DNA from: Prorocentrum cordatum
Lineage: Eukaryota; Sar; Dinophyceae; Prorocentrales; Prorocentraceae
Direction: 5' to 3'
DNA: 45,000 nt
Assembly (NCBI GenBank): GCA_963575745.1
Contig: CAUYUJ010018895.1
Location: 87,501 to 132,500, forward strand
Position 1 is the first letter of the stretch; each line of letters starts with the position of its first letter. The notes under the pieces are model-generated. The model searched no databases and was not told the origin of the DNA. It saw only the letters and a program-made list of their open reading frames with translations. Positions 18,526 to 28,622 of the stretch are shown here, in pieces. The position numbers were made by a program, and so were the translations under genes.

Positions 18526-18800
18526 CATCCGTAGGATTCCAAAGAAATCCTTAGGAATCCCTTGGAATCCTTAGGAATACGTAGACGTCCTTAGGAGTCC
18601 GTAGGCATAGATAAGCATCCTCAGGCATCCTTAGGAATCCTTAGGATTGCGTGGGAATCCTTAGGAATCCTTAGGGATCCCCAGGAATCAGGATTCCTAA
18701 GGATTTCTAAGGTTTCCTAAGGATTCCTATGGATTCCTAAGGATGCCTAAGAATGCCTTAGGAACCCCTAGGGATCCTTAGGATTCCATTGGATCCTAAG
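18526..18800. repeat. CCTTAGGAAT decamers in two opposed orientations
   Basis: Units read CCTTAGGAATCC up to about 18685, then the reverse complement GGATTCCTAAGG up to about 18790. The whole is an imperfect long inverted repeat. Unit II keeps the same arrangement at 30896-31165. Confidence 0.85.
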
Positions 18801-18955
18801 GCCGTTGCCACTGCGACTGTCATTGCGAATGCGACTGCGACTGCGAGAACAGCAGAATTCTACAACTTGATTCTCACCTGAATCTGAAGGGGAATGCTTC
18901 CAGATATGCTTATAACTTATACACATCGCTGTCAGGTTGCGTTATCGGGATTCTT
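18801..18955. other. Conserved left border of AT-rich tract
   Basis: About 150 bp beginning GGCCGTTGCCACTGC and including TTCTCACCTGAATCT and CTTCCAGATATGCTTAT. It recurs at 31170-31319 with few differences, both times just before an AT-rich tract. Confidence 0.75.
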
Positions 18956-20030
18956 GTGCTGTATAGTAGACTATCGTATACAACATTATATCATATTGTA
19001 GTATGTTATAGTATATTACATGATACAATATGATGTCCCATTTTGTTATAGTATATTGTGTTTATGTTTATTATTCCCGATTATATATTCATTATATATT
19101 ATCACATGATAATATATGGTATACGGATATACTATATTTTATTATGCCATGTCATATTACACTATATCATATCATGCTGTATGACATGATATTATATCAT
19201 TTCATATTGTATTATAGTATACTATATTACATCATGTTTTATTAAATGTAGTCTCTTTTTGTATTTGAGTATAGTATGAGGTAAAACATAGCATATTATG
19301 TGATATTCCATTATAGTATCGTCTAGTATAGTATAGTACGGTATAGCACAGCATATCGTTTTATATAGTTTACTATATTATACATTGTATTCTGAACATA
19401 GTTTGCATGTTGATTGTATTCGCATATATTTACGTACAGTCTATTCTAAACTATGATAGTTTATATAGTTTACTATAGTATCTATTGTATTAGCATATAT
19501 TTTGTTTTATTGTGTTCTAAAATAGTATACTTCAGTATATTATATCATATATAATTTTAATATATTTTAGGACTTTACAGTATATAATATAATATTATGT
19601 TGTATTTTGTCATATCATATTATTATATATTGTATGATATGATATAATATAATATTATATCAACTTATATTTCTTATTACATATTATATTGCAGTACATT
19701 ATATTATTCATTATGTTTAATTCTATCATATTCTATCATATCATATTATTCCAGATCATATTATATCTTATTCAATTACATAATGTATTGTTTAAAATCA
19801 TTTTATGTTGTAATATATCATCTTATAATATATTATATCATATTTGATTTATTGGATACGATTGTCGTGTATGGTACTATATTATATCATAATATTTCTT
19901 ATTTTCTTATTCAGTATATCACATTATACTATATTGTATTGCAGTGCATCATTATATTATATACATATTACTTCACGATATTTTGCTACACTATATTTAT
20001 TATGTATCATATTATGTTATATTATATCGG
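18956..20030. repeat. AT-rich degenerate pentamer tract
   Basis: A sharp change from GC-rich DNA to almost pure A/T with isolated C or G. The bases fall into 5-bp steps such as TATAT, CATAT, TGTAT, TATAG. Tyr/Ile/Leu/Phe-rich frames are composition artefacts; no gene is supported. Confidence 0.85.
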
Positions 20031-20715
20031 GTGGTGCCGAAAGCTAGCAGAAGAAACAAGGCATATACATAAACTTTTGGCGATCCGCGCGGATCTGCCC
20101 AACGCAACGCCCGGTGCCCCACAGGTTCCCTCCGCGTGTGCAATTTGAAGTTATCATTCTACTCAACGCCCTCCGTCTCCAACACTGCTTACATCAATCC
20201 ACCGTCTCCGTGTCGAAAATCACATCAAATATTCAGCAGGCTCTGGTCCCAACTGTAACTTGAAAATATCCTTCTGCTCAGCACCCTCTGTCTCCAACAC
20301 AACGCACATTACTCAACAGCCTCCGTTCGCGGTCCTGGACCTGCACATTCTCCAGGTCCTGGTCACGGGCCCTGGTCTGGCGAGAGTCGCAGTCGTATAG
20401 TTACAATGATATCAAGGCAACCAAAACCGCAACTATGACCAGGACTGGTCTTGGTCACTGTTCAGGGTTGGGTCGATTCGCTTTCATCATCTTAAACAGG
20501 GTACCGATACAACCGGAATCGTGGTGATAATGATGATGAAAAGGAGGAGGCGGAGAAAGACGTCCAGGTTTCATGGGGCCAGCGCTGTTGAGACGGTTGC
20601 CGTCGCTTCTTGGGAGCTGACGGTGCTGAAAGAGCGGCACGGCGAGGAGGTCCCGCGAGTAGGCGCCGGGGGGCGCTCCGTCGCCACGAGAGTGGTCGGA
20701 TGTTTGAGTATATAA
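20031..20715. other. GC-balanced island inside the AT-rich tract
   Basis: Contains a two-unit tandem repeat of about 117 bp (TTGAAGTTATC near 20145; TTGAAAATATCC near 20261, each followed by CTCCGTCTCC or CTCTGTCTCC and CCAACAC), a GGACCTG/CAGGTCC hairpin near 20340-20365, and a diverged GACCAGGACTGGTC element (about 20435). The AT-rich tract of unit II has no such island, so this is an insertion here or a loss there. No convincing ORF. Confidence 0.6.
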
Positions 20716-21535
20716 TGTTATATTATACCATATTTGTTATATGATATGATAGTATAGTATATGATAGTATGATATATAATATCATGATATATTATATTAT
20801 ATTCTATTGAATTGTATTTTACTACATTATAGTATGATATATTATGTTATGTTCTATCTTATTAAGATATAGTTTAATATCATACATTATATTTTATTGT
20901 ATTCTATGATATTGTATGGTATCCTATTATATTACATTATAACACATTATAGTATATCAAATTATATTCTATTCCATCACATTATTACATTTTTGTTTTC
21001 TTACTTTTATTATATGACATTATATTACATTCTGTCATCATATATCATATCTTAATATATGATAGTATAGTATATTGTATCACATCGTATGTATAATATA
21101 ATATCATATAATAATTTGTAATACTATATTGTATTATTTTATATTCTATCATACTATATTATACTATATTATATTGTAGTGTATTGCATTGCATCATATT
21201 CTATTATATTATATTATAATATCGTATATTATATTGTATTATATTATATCATATCATATCATATCATATTATAGTATATTGTTGTATATTATATTGTTTC
21301 GTATTATTAATATAACATAACGTAGTATAATATGTTATGTTATATTGTAATATATCATATTATATTATGTTCTATGCTATTGTCTTATATCATACTTTAT
21401 CGTATTGTATTCTATTATTTAATATTTTACCATACTATATGGTAGTGTATTTTTTATCTTCTTATATGATATCTTACTACACTAATTTTTATTATGCATC
21501 ATATCATGATATAGTATATCGTATATAAATATAAA
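20716..21535. repeat. AT-rich degenerate pentamer tract, continued
   Basis: Same pentamer texture (ATATT, ATATC, GTATT, ATAGT in register), ending in ATATAAATATAAATATCT directly against the GC-rich module at 21540. Confidence 0.85.
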
Positions 21536-21539
21536 TATC

Positions 21540-21950
21540 TGTTCGAGCGGCCTTGGGGCCTTCGTGGGCCATCTGCAAGCAAGCGTGGGGACCTCGTGGG
21601 CCGTCTTGGGGCCGGCCCAGGAGGCTTCCTGGGATGACTAGGACGCTGTGATCGCAGAAGAGGCGAATGTGCAAAACATGCAGGGTCTCCCATGGAAATG
21701 AGAGACGATTTTGGATCTTTGAGGCCATCTCGGGACGCCTCTTCAGGGCTTCTTGGGGCGTCTTGCTTGGGGGACTCTGAGGGCCGTCTGGAGGCCGGCG
21801 TGGGGTTTTTCGATCGATCTTTCGGCGGCCCGTGGCCCTAGTGGACCGTCCAGATGGCCTGATGGTGCCCTTTTGGCCTGTTTGGGGGCCCTCTGCCCCA
21901 CCCTTATGCGTTCGGGGTCCCCGGGGAACCCCTCCCTCCAAATCGACCCG
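21540..21950. repeat. Composite module F, copy 1
   Basis: CTTGGGG-type dodecamers, GCAGAAGAGGCGAATGTGC (about 21654), CATGGAAATGAGAGACG, CGATCGATCTTTCGGCGG, GCGTTCGGGGTCCCC and CCCCTCCCTCCAAATCGACC (21928). Matches 32900-33175 except for a segment of about 155 bp missing there, and is related to module E. Downstream a CCCG run leads into the diverged GTGGCGCAG array. Confidence 0.75.
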
Positions 21951-21994
21951 ACCCGCCCGCCCGCCCGCCCGCCCGCCCCGCCGAACCCCTCACA

Positions 21995-22345
21995 CGGTTC
22001 GTGGCCCCAAAGGGTGCTCCACCCGAGGCTCAAGTGGCAGCGCCCGCATGCAGTTCCATCCCAGAATTCCGCACACCCCTCGCGCGCTTCGTGGCCCGAG
22101 GCAGCTCCACCGGAGGCCCCAGCGGCAGGGTCCGCATGGCGCCGCCGCCCCATTTCCTTCCACACCTCGCACGTTTCGTGGTCCCATAGGGAGCTCCACC
22201 GAAGGCCCCAGCGGCAGCGAATGCGTGTCGCCGCCATCCCAGTTGGGTACACCCTCACACGTTTCGTGCCCTTATAAAAGGTGCTCCACCCAAGACGGTG
22301 CTCACGACTGCGGTACTCACAGCTGCACAGGGTTGGGTCCTTCGC
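21995..22345. repeat. Diverged GTGGCGCAG-type array
   Basis: Four units with TTTCGTGG or a variant, a GCTCCACC box and AGTGGCAGCG or AGCGGCAG, clearly related to 14875-15325. The end (AGACGGTGCTCACGACTGCGG, then GGTTGGGTCCTTCGCTAGG) parallels the end of that array at 15320-15385. Confidence 0.7.
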
Positions 22346-22482
22346 TAGGCTAATTTAGTATCTCCAGGTGGGCCTTCGCAATCTGACGACTTTTCGGCTC
22401 AAGCTGGGCCTCCACAGTCTGAAGCACACCCGCACATTTTTGCGTACATCCTAAAACGACTAGTCGGATCACCTGTCCGCAG
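22346..22482 (+). promoter_or_regulatory. 5' leader of gene 22483 with spliced-leader-like remnant
   Basis: Homologous to the leaders at 12380-12473 and 37972-38065, ending in CCTGTCCGCAG directly before ATG. At 22390-22403 CTTTTCGGCTCAAG resembles the 3' part of the dinoflagellate spliced leader with one extra base. A duplicated TGGGCCTYCRCARTCTGA flanks it. Confidence 0.35.
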
Positions 22483-23139
22483 ATGGCCCATCTCGTATTC
22501 ATCGCAAGTCTTGTCGGAGCGCGCGGGGCCGCTGGCCTGGGTGCGGCCCCCGCCGACTCCAGCATGATACAGTTTGGAAAAGCGGTGGACAAGAGCAACA
22601 CCTCGCAGCAGACAGCGGATGCGTGTGTTGACACCGACGGTGGAGCCCTGGATAGTTACGGCGACCCCTGCGCCGACTATGTAGCAAACCCCGGGTGGTG
22701 CTCTGGTTACGACGATGTGGATTTCACATCGTCGGACATGTGCTGCGCCTGCGGCGGAGGGCTTTGCGACGTGTCGACATATTCAATTTCATGGGCCTCT
22801 GCTTCGAATTCACACACCGGCGTTATCACGTACACGGGTCCCTCGGGCCTTTCGTTCGATGGTTTCGCCACGTGCGTCAATCCAAGCTCCTCGCAGTGCA
22901 CGCTTGCAGAGGCCGCGGCAGATAGTTGTTCCAGCAGGTTCAACCTTGAGGTCCGCGTGCTGCGTCGCACCGATACCAACGACATCATTGGCAATGCCGT
23001 CTGTTGCAATCAGGCTGTCTCGGTGACTTCAGTCACGGCGACCTGCGCGTCCGTGACTTCCACCCAGACCAACACCTGCGTGCCGAGTGCGACCTTTGTG
23101 AGCAACTGGGTCTGCAGCAGCACAGTGGCTGATTCTTAG
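22483..23139 (+). CDS. Secreted Cys-rich protein with GDxC...MCCACGGG domain
   Basis: 218 aa from ATG 22483 to TAG 23137-23139. Residues 1-30 are nearly the leader of the 12474 gene (VGARGAAGLGA, PADSSMIQ), consistent with a signal peptide. Residues 48-93 form a compact Cys module: DTDGGALDSYGDPC, NPGWC, YDDVDF, then MCCACGGG, a pattern known from secreted proteins of many protists. The remaining 125 residues (Ser/Thr-rich, several Cys, no stalk repeat) are unrecognised. The stop falls in unique sequence, so this C terminus is better supported than that of the 12474 gene. Likely extracellular; function unknown. Confidence 0.65.
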   Translation: MAHLVFIASLVGARGAAGLGAAPADSSMIQFGKAVDKSNTSQQTADACVDTDGGALDSYGDPCADYVANPGWCSGYDDVDFTSSDMCCACGGGLCDVSTYSISWASASNSHTGVITYTGPSGLSFDGFATCVNPSSSQCTLAEAAADSCSSRFNLEVRVLRRTDTNDIIGNAVCCNQAVSVTSVTATCASVTSTQTNTCVPSATFVSNWVCSSTVADS

Positions 23140-23240
23140 GCTCATGCCACACCGCCGACCCCTTGGGCTGTTAAGGGTTTATGCCATCGCCAGGCGTGCA
23201 GCGGCTAACATACGTACTTTGTTTCCGATGGCTTTATACA

Positions 23241-24004
23241 ATTTGTTTTGGGTTTCCGAGAGGGGGAGGCTGGAGGTGAGCGGAGGGGGAGCGGATTGGT
23301 ACGAAGTCCACTGAACGGCTCCGCTCTGACTCCCGGATGGGACGGCCCATCCCGCCATTGTGTGTGGGTGATCGGTCAGAGGCCTCTTGGATGTTCGTTG
23401 GGATCTCGTGGGCGGCCTCCCAGGGGCTTCTTGGAGGCAGTTTTTGTGCCCCTTTGGAGCCTCTCGGGGCTTCCCTGGGGCCGTTTCGGGGCCTCTTGGA
23501 GCCTCTTGAGGGCCTTTTGGCTCCTCTTGTGGGTTTCTTGAGGCGGACGGCTCGGATTTTCGTTTCGTGTTTCCTCTCTTCGGCCCATCTTCGGGCCGTC
23601 TAAGAGCTCTCTTGGTTGGGCGGTCTGGGCCGGTCTTGGGGGCCTCTAGGGCCGTGTTGAGGTCAGAAGCTCGAAAAGGCGAGTAACACCCTAAACATTG
23701 TTTTTGACCCCCCAGTGCCCTATTCATACCTTCTCGTTGACATCTTTGTGCATCTTCACGGGCATGTTAATGCTATCTTGGACGACTTGGAGCGCTCGTG
23801 GACCATCTTGGAGGTATGCTTCTTGAGCTCGCGTGGTTCTTCTAGGTGCCATCTAGGGAGCACTTCTGGAGCAAAGGACCCCCCTCCGGGCAGGGCTGGG
23901 ACACCCAGCTGGTTCGACAGGATCCAGCCTGACGCCCCCCATCCAAATCGATTGGTCTTGGCCCTCTGGGGGGGAGGTTCGTGGAGGGGCAACAGTCTCA
24001 CACC
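23241..24004 (+). promoter_or_regulatory. Composite upstream module, copy II
   Basis: Colinear with 6497-7261 from TTTGTTTTGGGTTTCCGAG through the GAAAAGGCGAG box (about 23672) and CCCCCCATCCAAATCGAT (about 23938) to TCTCACACC at the ATG. Small indels near 23655-23700 and 23815-23850 separate it from copy I. Confidence 0.45.
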
Positions 24005-25854
24005 ATGATGAGATCCAAGAGGTCGGCGAATTTTGGATATCACGCCACCGCAGCGTCTTGCGAAGCTCAGATATTCGACAACCCCTCGTGTGGCTCCGAC
24101 TTCATGCAGCCAACTAACCCATCCTGGGGTTGGGGCTGCAGATGCTGCGCTCCTGGCGCGGGGAACGACCACCACAACACGAACTGGCAGAGGTATCAGA
24201 GGGCCAACTACCTCTTCTTGGGCAACTACGGGTGCGCGGAGGAGGCCGTCAACCTCGGCCACCAGAGCAGCGCGGAGGCGTGCTACTCCGCAGCCGTTGC
24301 GAACCCATCCTGCGGTCTTGGCTTCATGTTCAGCCCGTCTTACCCCTCGTGGGGTTGCAGATGTTGTACGGACTACGAGCTGCGAGAAGGTCACAGTAAC
24401 AGCCTTTGGAACCTGTACAGATTGCCTGGGACATTTGCCCCAACGCCCTTCCCGACGACCTACCCGACGCCCTTCCCCACGCCCTTCCCCACGCCTTTCC
24501 CGACGCCCTTCCCGACGCCCTTCCCGACGCCCTTCCCGACGCCCTTCCCCTCGCCCTTCCCCACGCCCTTCCCGACGCCCTTTCCGACGCCCTTCCCGAC
24601 GCCCTTCCCGACGCCCTTCCCGACGCCGTTCCCGACGGCCTTCCCGACGCCCTTCCCGACGGCCTTCCCGACGCCCTTCCCCACGCTCTTCCCGACGCCC
24701 TTTCCGACGCCCTTCCCGACGCCCTTCCCGACGCCCTTCCCGACGCCGTTCCCGACGGCCTTCCCAACGCCATTCCCGACACGCTTCCCGACGCCTTTCC
24801 CGACGCCCTTCCCGACGCCCTTCCCGACGCCCTTCCCGACGCCCTCTCCGTCGCCCTTCCCGACGCCCTTCCCGACGCCATTCCCGACGCCCTCCCCGAC
24901 GGCTTACCCGACACCCTTCCCGACGGCCTTCCCGACGCCCTTCCCCACGCCTTTCCCGACGCCATTCCCGACACCCTATACCTTGAGACTTGACATTCCC
25001 GACATCCTCCCGACAAGCGCTCCACAACGGCTTACCCGACGCCTTCCCGACGGCTTTCCCCTACGCCCTTCCCGACGCCTTTCCCGACGCCTTTCCCGAC
25101 GGCTTTCCCTACGGCCTTCCCGACGCCCTTCCCGACGGCCTTCCCGACGCCCTTCCCGACGGCTTTCCCCACGCCCTTCCCGACGCCCTTCCCGACGCCC
25201 TTCCCGACGCCCTTCCCGACGCCCTTCCCGACGCCCAGTCCGACGCCCAGCCCGACGTATCCTCCGGGTTGGCCAACGCCACATCCGACGTTTCCTGCAG
25301 GAACTGGTTCCACGGTTGGCGGAGCTGGCGGTGTGGCTGCCACTGGCGATCCCCACTTGCAAAACGTTCTTGGTCAGCGGTTCGATTTGATGAAGCCGGG
25401 CAAGCATGTTCTGATAAACATCCCTCGTGGAAGGCACAAAAATGCATTGCTTCGTGTGGAGGCCGATGCGCGCCAGTCGGGTGGACAATGCGCAGACATG
25501 TATTTTCAACAGCTGAATATCACTGGGAAGTGGGTGGAGGTGCAAGGGACGGGCGGTCTTCATTTCCAAGCTCAGGGTGTGCACGACGAACAGCCGAAGT
25601 GGTTTAAGTTTGGGAAGGTGAATGTAAAAGTTGCTTATGGGCGCACTCAGGACGGGGTCCAGTATTTGAATCTTTACGTCAAGCATCTCGGGCATTCTGG
25701 GTTTGCAGTCGGAGGGTTACTAGGACAAGATGACCACACGGAGGCAGCGATGCCGTCGGAGGCATGCGTTCACCACTCTTCCCTGATTCAGATCTCTCAC
25801 CAGACGGGTCGAAGTGCGTTCGTCTTCTCGGTTGCAGAGGCAAGCTTCAGCTGA
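24005..25854 (+). pseudogene. Cys-rich / PFPT / vWD-like gene, copy II, frame-disrupted
   Basis: The start and Cys-rich N-terminal region match copy I almost exactly. The PFPT stalk runs in frame until about 24970, where an unrelated patch (CTATACCTTGAGACTTGA and neighbours, to about 25070) changes frame. The original frame then ends at 25390 in Arg-rich shadow sequence. The vWD-like domain (GDPH near 25346) is complete in another frame and closes AEASFS with TGA at 25852-25854. The domain itself is intact here, unlike copy I, so only the stalk is broken. It may be a real pseudogene or an assembly error in the 12-bp array. Confidence 0.6.
24433..25230. repeat. CCGACGCCCTTC dodecamer array, copy II
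   Basis: Same stalk array as copy I, unit order nearly identical up to 24950, then interrupted by the non-repeat patch at about 24975-25070. Confidence 0.95.
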
Positions 25855-25876
25855 CGACATTCGACTCAAGCTTCGG

Positions 25877-26503
25877 CGGCTGCTCCGCAGCGGCCACTGC
25901 GTCCGGCGGCTCCGCCGGTGGGGTAGGCCATCCCTACGGGGACTGCGGGGCCCTCTGTCGCACCACTTCTCAGATGAATGCTGGAGTGCGTCTCTTCCTT
26001 GCACCTCTCCTGACCATGTTCCGATCGCTCCGGCAGCCGCTCCGCAGCGGCCACTGCGTCCGGCGGCTCCGTCGGTTGGGTAGGCCATCCCTACGGGGAC
26101 TGCGGGGCCAGTTGTCACACCGGACGCCTGTGCGCAACTTTTGGCCCTTGCGGCAGGACCGCGCAGCGACGGGGGCCCAGCTGTGGCTTCAGTTGCAGTA
26201 GCAGGCCTCACGTGAGGGCGCTTGATCACTTCGCTGCTCCGCAGCGGCCACTGCGTCCGGCGGCTCCGTCGGTTGGGTAGGCCATCCCTACGGGGACTGC
26301 GGGTCCAGTTGTCACACCGGACGCCTGTGCGCAACTTTTGGCCCTTGCGGCAGGACCGCGCAGCGACGGGGGCCCAGCTGTGGCTTCAGTTGCAGTAGCA
26401 GGCCTCACGTGAGGGCGCTTGATCACTTCGCTGCTCCGCAGCGGCCACTGCGTCCGGCGGCTCCGTCGGTTGGGTAGGCCATCCCTACGGGGACTGCGGG
26501 TCC
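25877..26503 (+). repeat. Triple-hairpin element array II (4 units)
   Basis: GCTCCGCAG at 25882, 26039, 26236 and 26433, spacings 157, 197 and 197. The extra unit relative to copies I and III is a perfect-period duplication of the 197-bp segment. All stems keep pairing potential, with CGTCGG giving a G-U pair in stem 2. Confidence 0.75.
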
Positions 26504-27000
26504 AGTTGTCCGCACCACTCCTGGATCATCGCAGACAGCAAAAACGTGTATCGAAGCCCCCTACTCGAGTCACCGCGCCCGTCCCCTGCTTTTTGAAGAG
26601 CCAGGTGTGTCCGATAGGTGCGATTAGAGCTAGGGCTAGCTGTCGATAGTGTTCCCCGAGAAACGTTTGAAAGCCTTCGGAAAACCCCTCGGAATGACCG
26701 CAGTGAGGAATTCGATCTGGTCTCACTCACCGCTATCCTGGTGAGCCCTCTTTGGACTTCTTCGGGGATCCTAGGGGGGGGGGGGGGGGGGGCGGGGGGG
26801 GGGGCTAGGGAATAGTAAACAGGGACGGTCATATCATTGAGCGTTTTTGTGGAGGCTACAAAGAGCCATACTTTTTTTTTGCCTACCTAGGCTCTGCCTA
26901 GAAGGGTTTCTTACTCTCTTTGCTTAAAGGGGCCGGGCAGGGAAACGCCCCGGCGGTTCCCCCCAGCATACCGCCCCGCGTTTCCCCCAGTTACGTCCCC
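26504..27000. other. vWD-gene 3' flank II with long G-run
   Basis: Same flank as 9534-9999 but with many single-base indels and a G tract broken by one C (about 26767-26803) absent from the other copies. T-run and CTAGGC/GCCTAG hairpin retained. No gene. Confidence 0.55.
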
Positions 27001-27425
27001 TTAGCTTAGCGTTGCTTATCTCATCTTAGCTTAGCTTATTTCATCTTAGCTCAGCTAATCTTCATCTTAGCTCAGGTTTATCTTAGCTTAGCTTACCTTC
27101 ATCTTAGCTTCGCTGAGCTTTAGCATAGCAGAGCACAGCATAGCATATCATAGCGTAGCATAGCATAGCGCAGCACAGCATATCATAGCATAGCCCAGCA
27201 TAGCATAGCATAACGCGGCATATCGTTCCATATCATAGCATAGCATAGCTTAGCATAGCTTAGCATAGCACAGCGCAGCATGACATAGCATAGCTTAGCA
27301 TAGCATATAATAGCATGGCATAGCATAGCATAGCGCAGCATATCATAGCACATCATAGCATAGCATAGCATAGCATAGCATAGCGCAGCATAGCATGGCA
27401 TAGCATAGCATAGCATAGCATAGCA
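27001..27425. repeat. TTAGC / AGCAT pentamer array II
   Basis: Same progression as unit I, shorter, with more ATATC and GCGCAGC variants. Confidence 0.95.
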
Positions 27426-27580
27426 ACTAATGCTGCTTTCCTAGAGGCTCCAACTTCTAGGTAGGGTCGCACTGGGGTAATTTTGTAGGGCTAGTGATGT
27501 TAAAAGGGATGTCGTGTCAGGCTCTTTAGGTGAAAGCAGTGTTTGGATCAGCGCTGCTTCATGAGCGCCTCTGTGGTCAG

Positions 27581-27650
27581 AAGTTTCGACACATGAGTGC
27601 CTCTTCCTCCCCCCCCCCCCCCAAAAAAAAAAAAGTTTCGACACATGAGT
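27581..27650. mobile_element. Small insertion with 18-bp target-site-like duplication and A-tail
   Basis: AAGTTTCGACACATGAGT occurs at 27581-27598 and again at 27633-27650. Between them lie 34 bp: GCCTCTTCCTC, a C run and an A run adjoining the right copy. Units I (about 10618) and III (about 36208) have one copy of the 18-mer and no insert. The layout fits target-primed retroposition of a tiny fragment; local template switching is an alternative. Confidence 0.5.
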
Positions 27651-28049
27651 TGGGCGAGCTATCGGACCGGGTGGTATCCGAGCCGCCGTTGAGGTCCGTC
27701 CGTGGTGTCCGCCGTTGCTAGGGCGCAGCCAAGAAAAATGATTCTCCCCCGCCCGCCCGTCCGTCCGTCCGTCCGTCTGGCGGTGGCTCGCGGTGTCCCG
27801 CGGTGTCCCGTGGTGCCACGTGGTGTCCCGTGGTGTCCCGTTGAGTGAAATCGATAGTGAGACCCATAATGCGATCGATAGTGAGATCGATAGTGAGGTC
27901 GATGCTGAGATCGACGTGGTGCCCCGAGGTGTCCCGAGGTGTCCCCAAAAATGGGATCGATAGTGTGATCGATAGTGATATCAACAGGTGCCCCGTGGTG
28001 TCCCGTGGTGTCCCGTGGTTTCCCGTTGAGGGAGATCGATAGTGAGATC
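27651..28049. repeat. Truncated composite satellite of unit II
   Basis: CCGT run and GATCGATAGTGA / GGTGTCCCGT blocks as at 10735, cut off at 28049 where the sequence jumps to the equivalent of 14578. Confidence 0.85.
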
Positions 28050-28622
28050 TCTTTGAAGTGCGTGTAGGAAGGCAAGAACTCATGCCTCCGACGCACCACT
28101 GGTTGATTCTTGGGCCGTCTTGGGCGGGTCGAATGGCCTTCGGCACATCCCGCCACCGTGCCTGGGCTGCGGGGCCGAGGCCGCGCGGATGGCAGACTGG
28201 GTCTCGTGGGAGGCATGCTGGGGGCGTTTTGGAAGCAGCTCTGAGCCGCTAAGGGGGCCCTCCCGAAGGCCCGATCGAATCTTTCTCGGGCCACTCGGAG
28301 GCGCCCTGGGAGCGTACCGGGGGGCTTCCCGGGGCATCGTGTCCAGTGGCGCAGTCCGCCCGCGCAGTGCGCAGTGCGCAGGCGCAGTCCCCCTTGGAGG
28401 GTCCCGGTGGCGCAGTCGGCAGGCGGCTTCCCCACCTAGGGCAGCGCTTCGTGGCCCCAGAAGGAGCTCCACCGAAGGTTCAGTGGCGCAGCCCGCAGGC
28501 GGCTTCCCCACCCAGTGCAGCGCTTCGTGGCCCCAGAGGGCGCTCCACCGAAGGTTCCAGTGGCGCAGCCCGCAGGCGGCTTCCCCACGCCCAGGGCAGC
28601 GCTTCGTGGCCCCAGAAATCGA
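28050..28622. repeat. Unit II copy of 14578-15146, with GTGGCGCAG array
   Basis: Colinear with unit I to 28616, with five GTGGCGCAG units (the last one partial). A 6-nt filler (28617-28622) joins it to module E; the equivalent of 15147-15396 is missing. No gene. Confidence 0.8.

Noticed and set aside
18526-18800. TTAGGAATCC repeats as telomeric DNA
   Set aside because: The dinoflagellate/plant-type telomere unit is TTTAGGG; this decamer differs, is internal and changes orientation.
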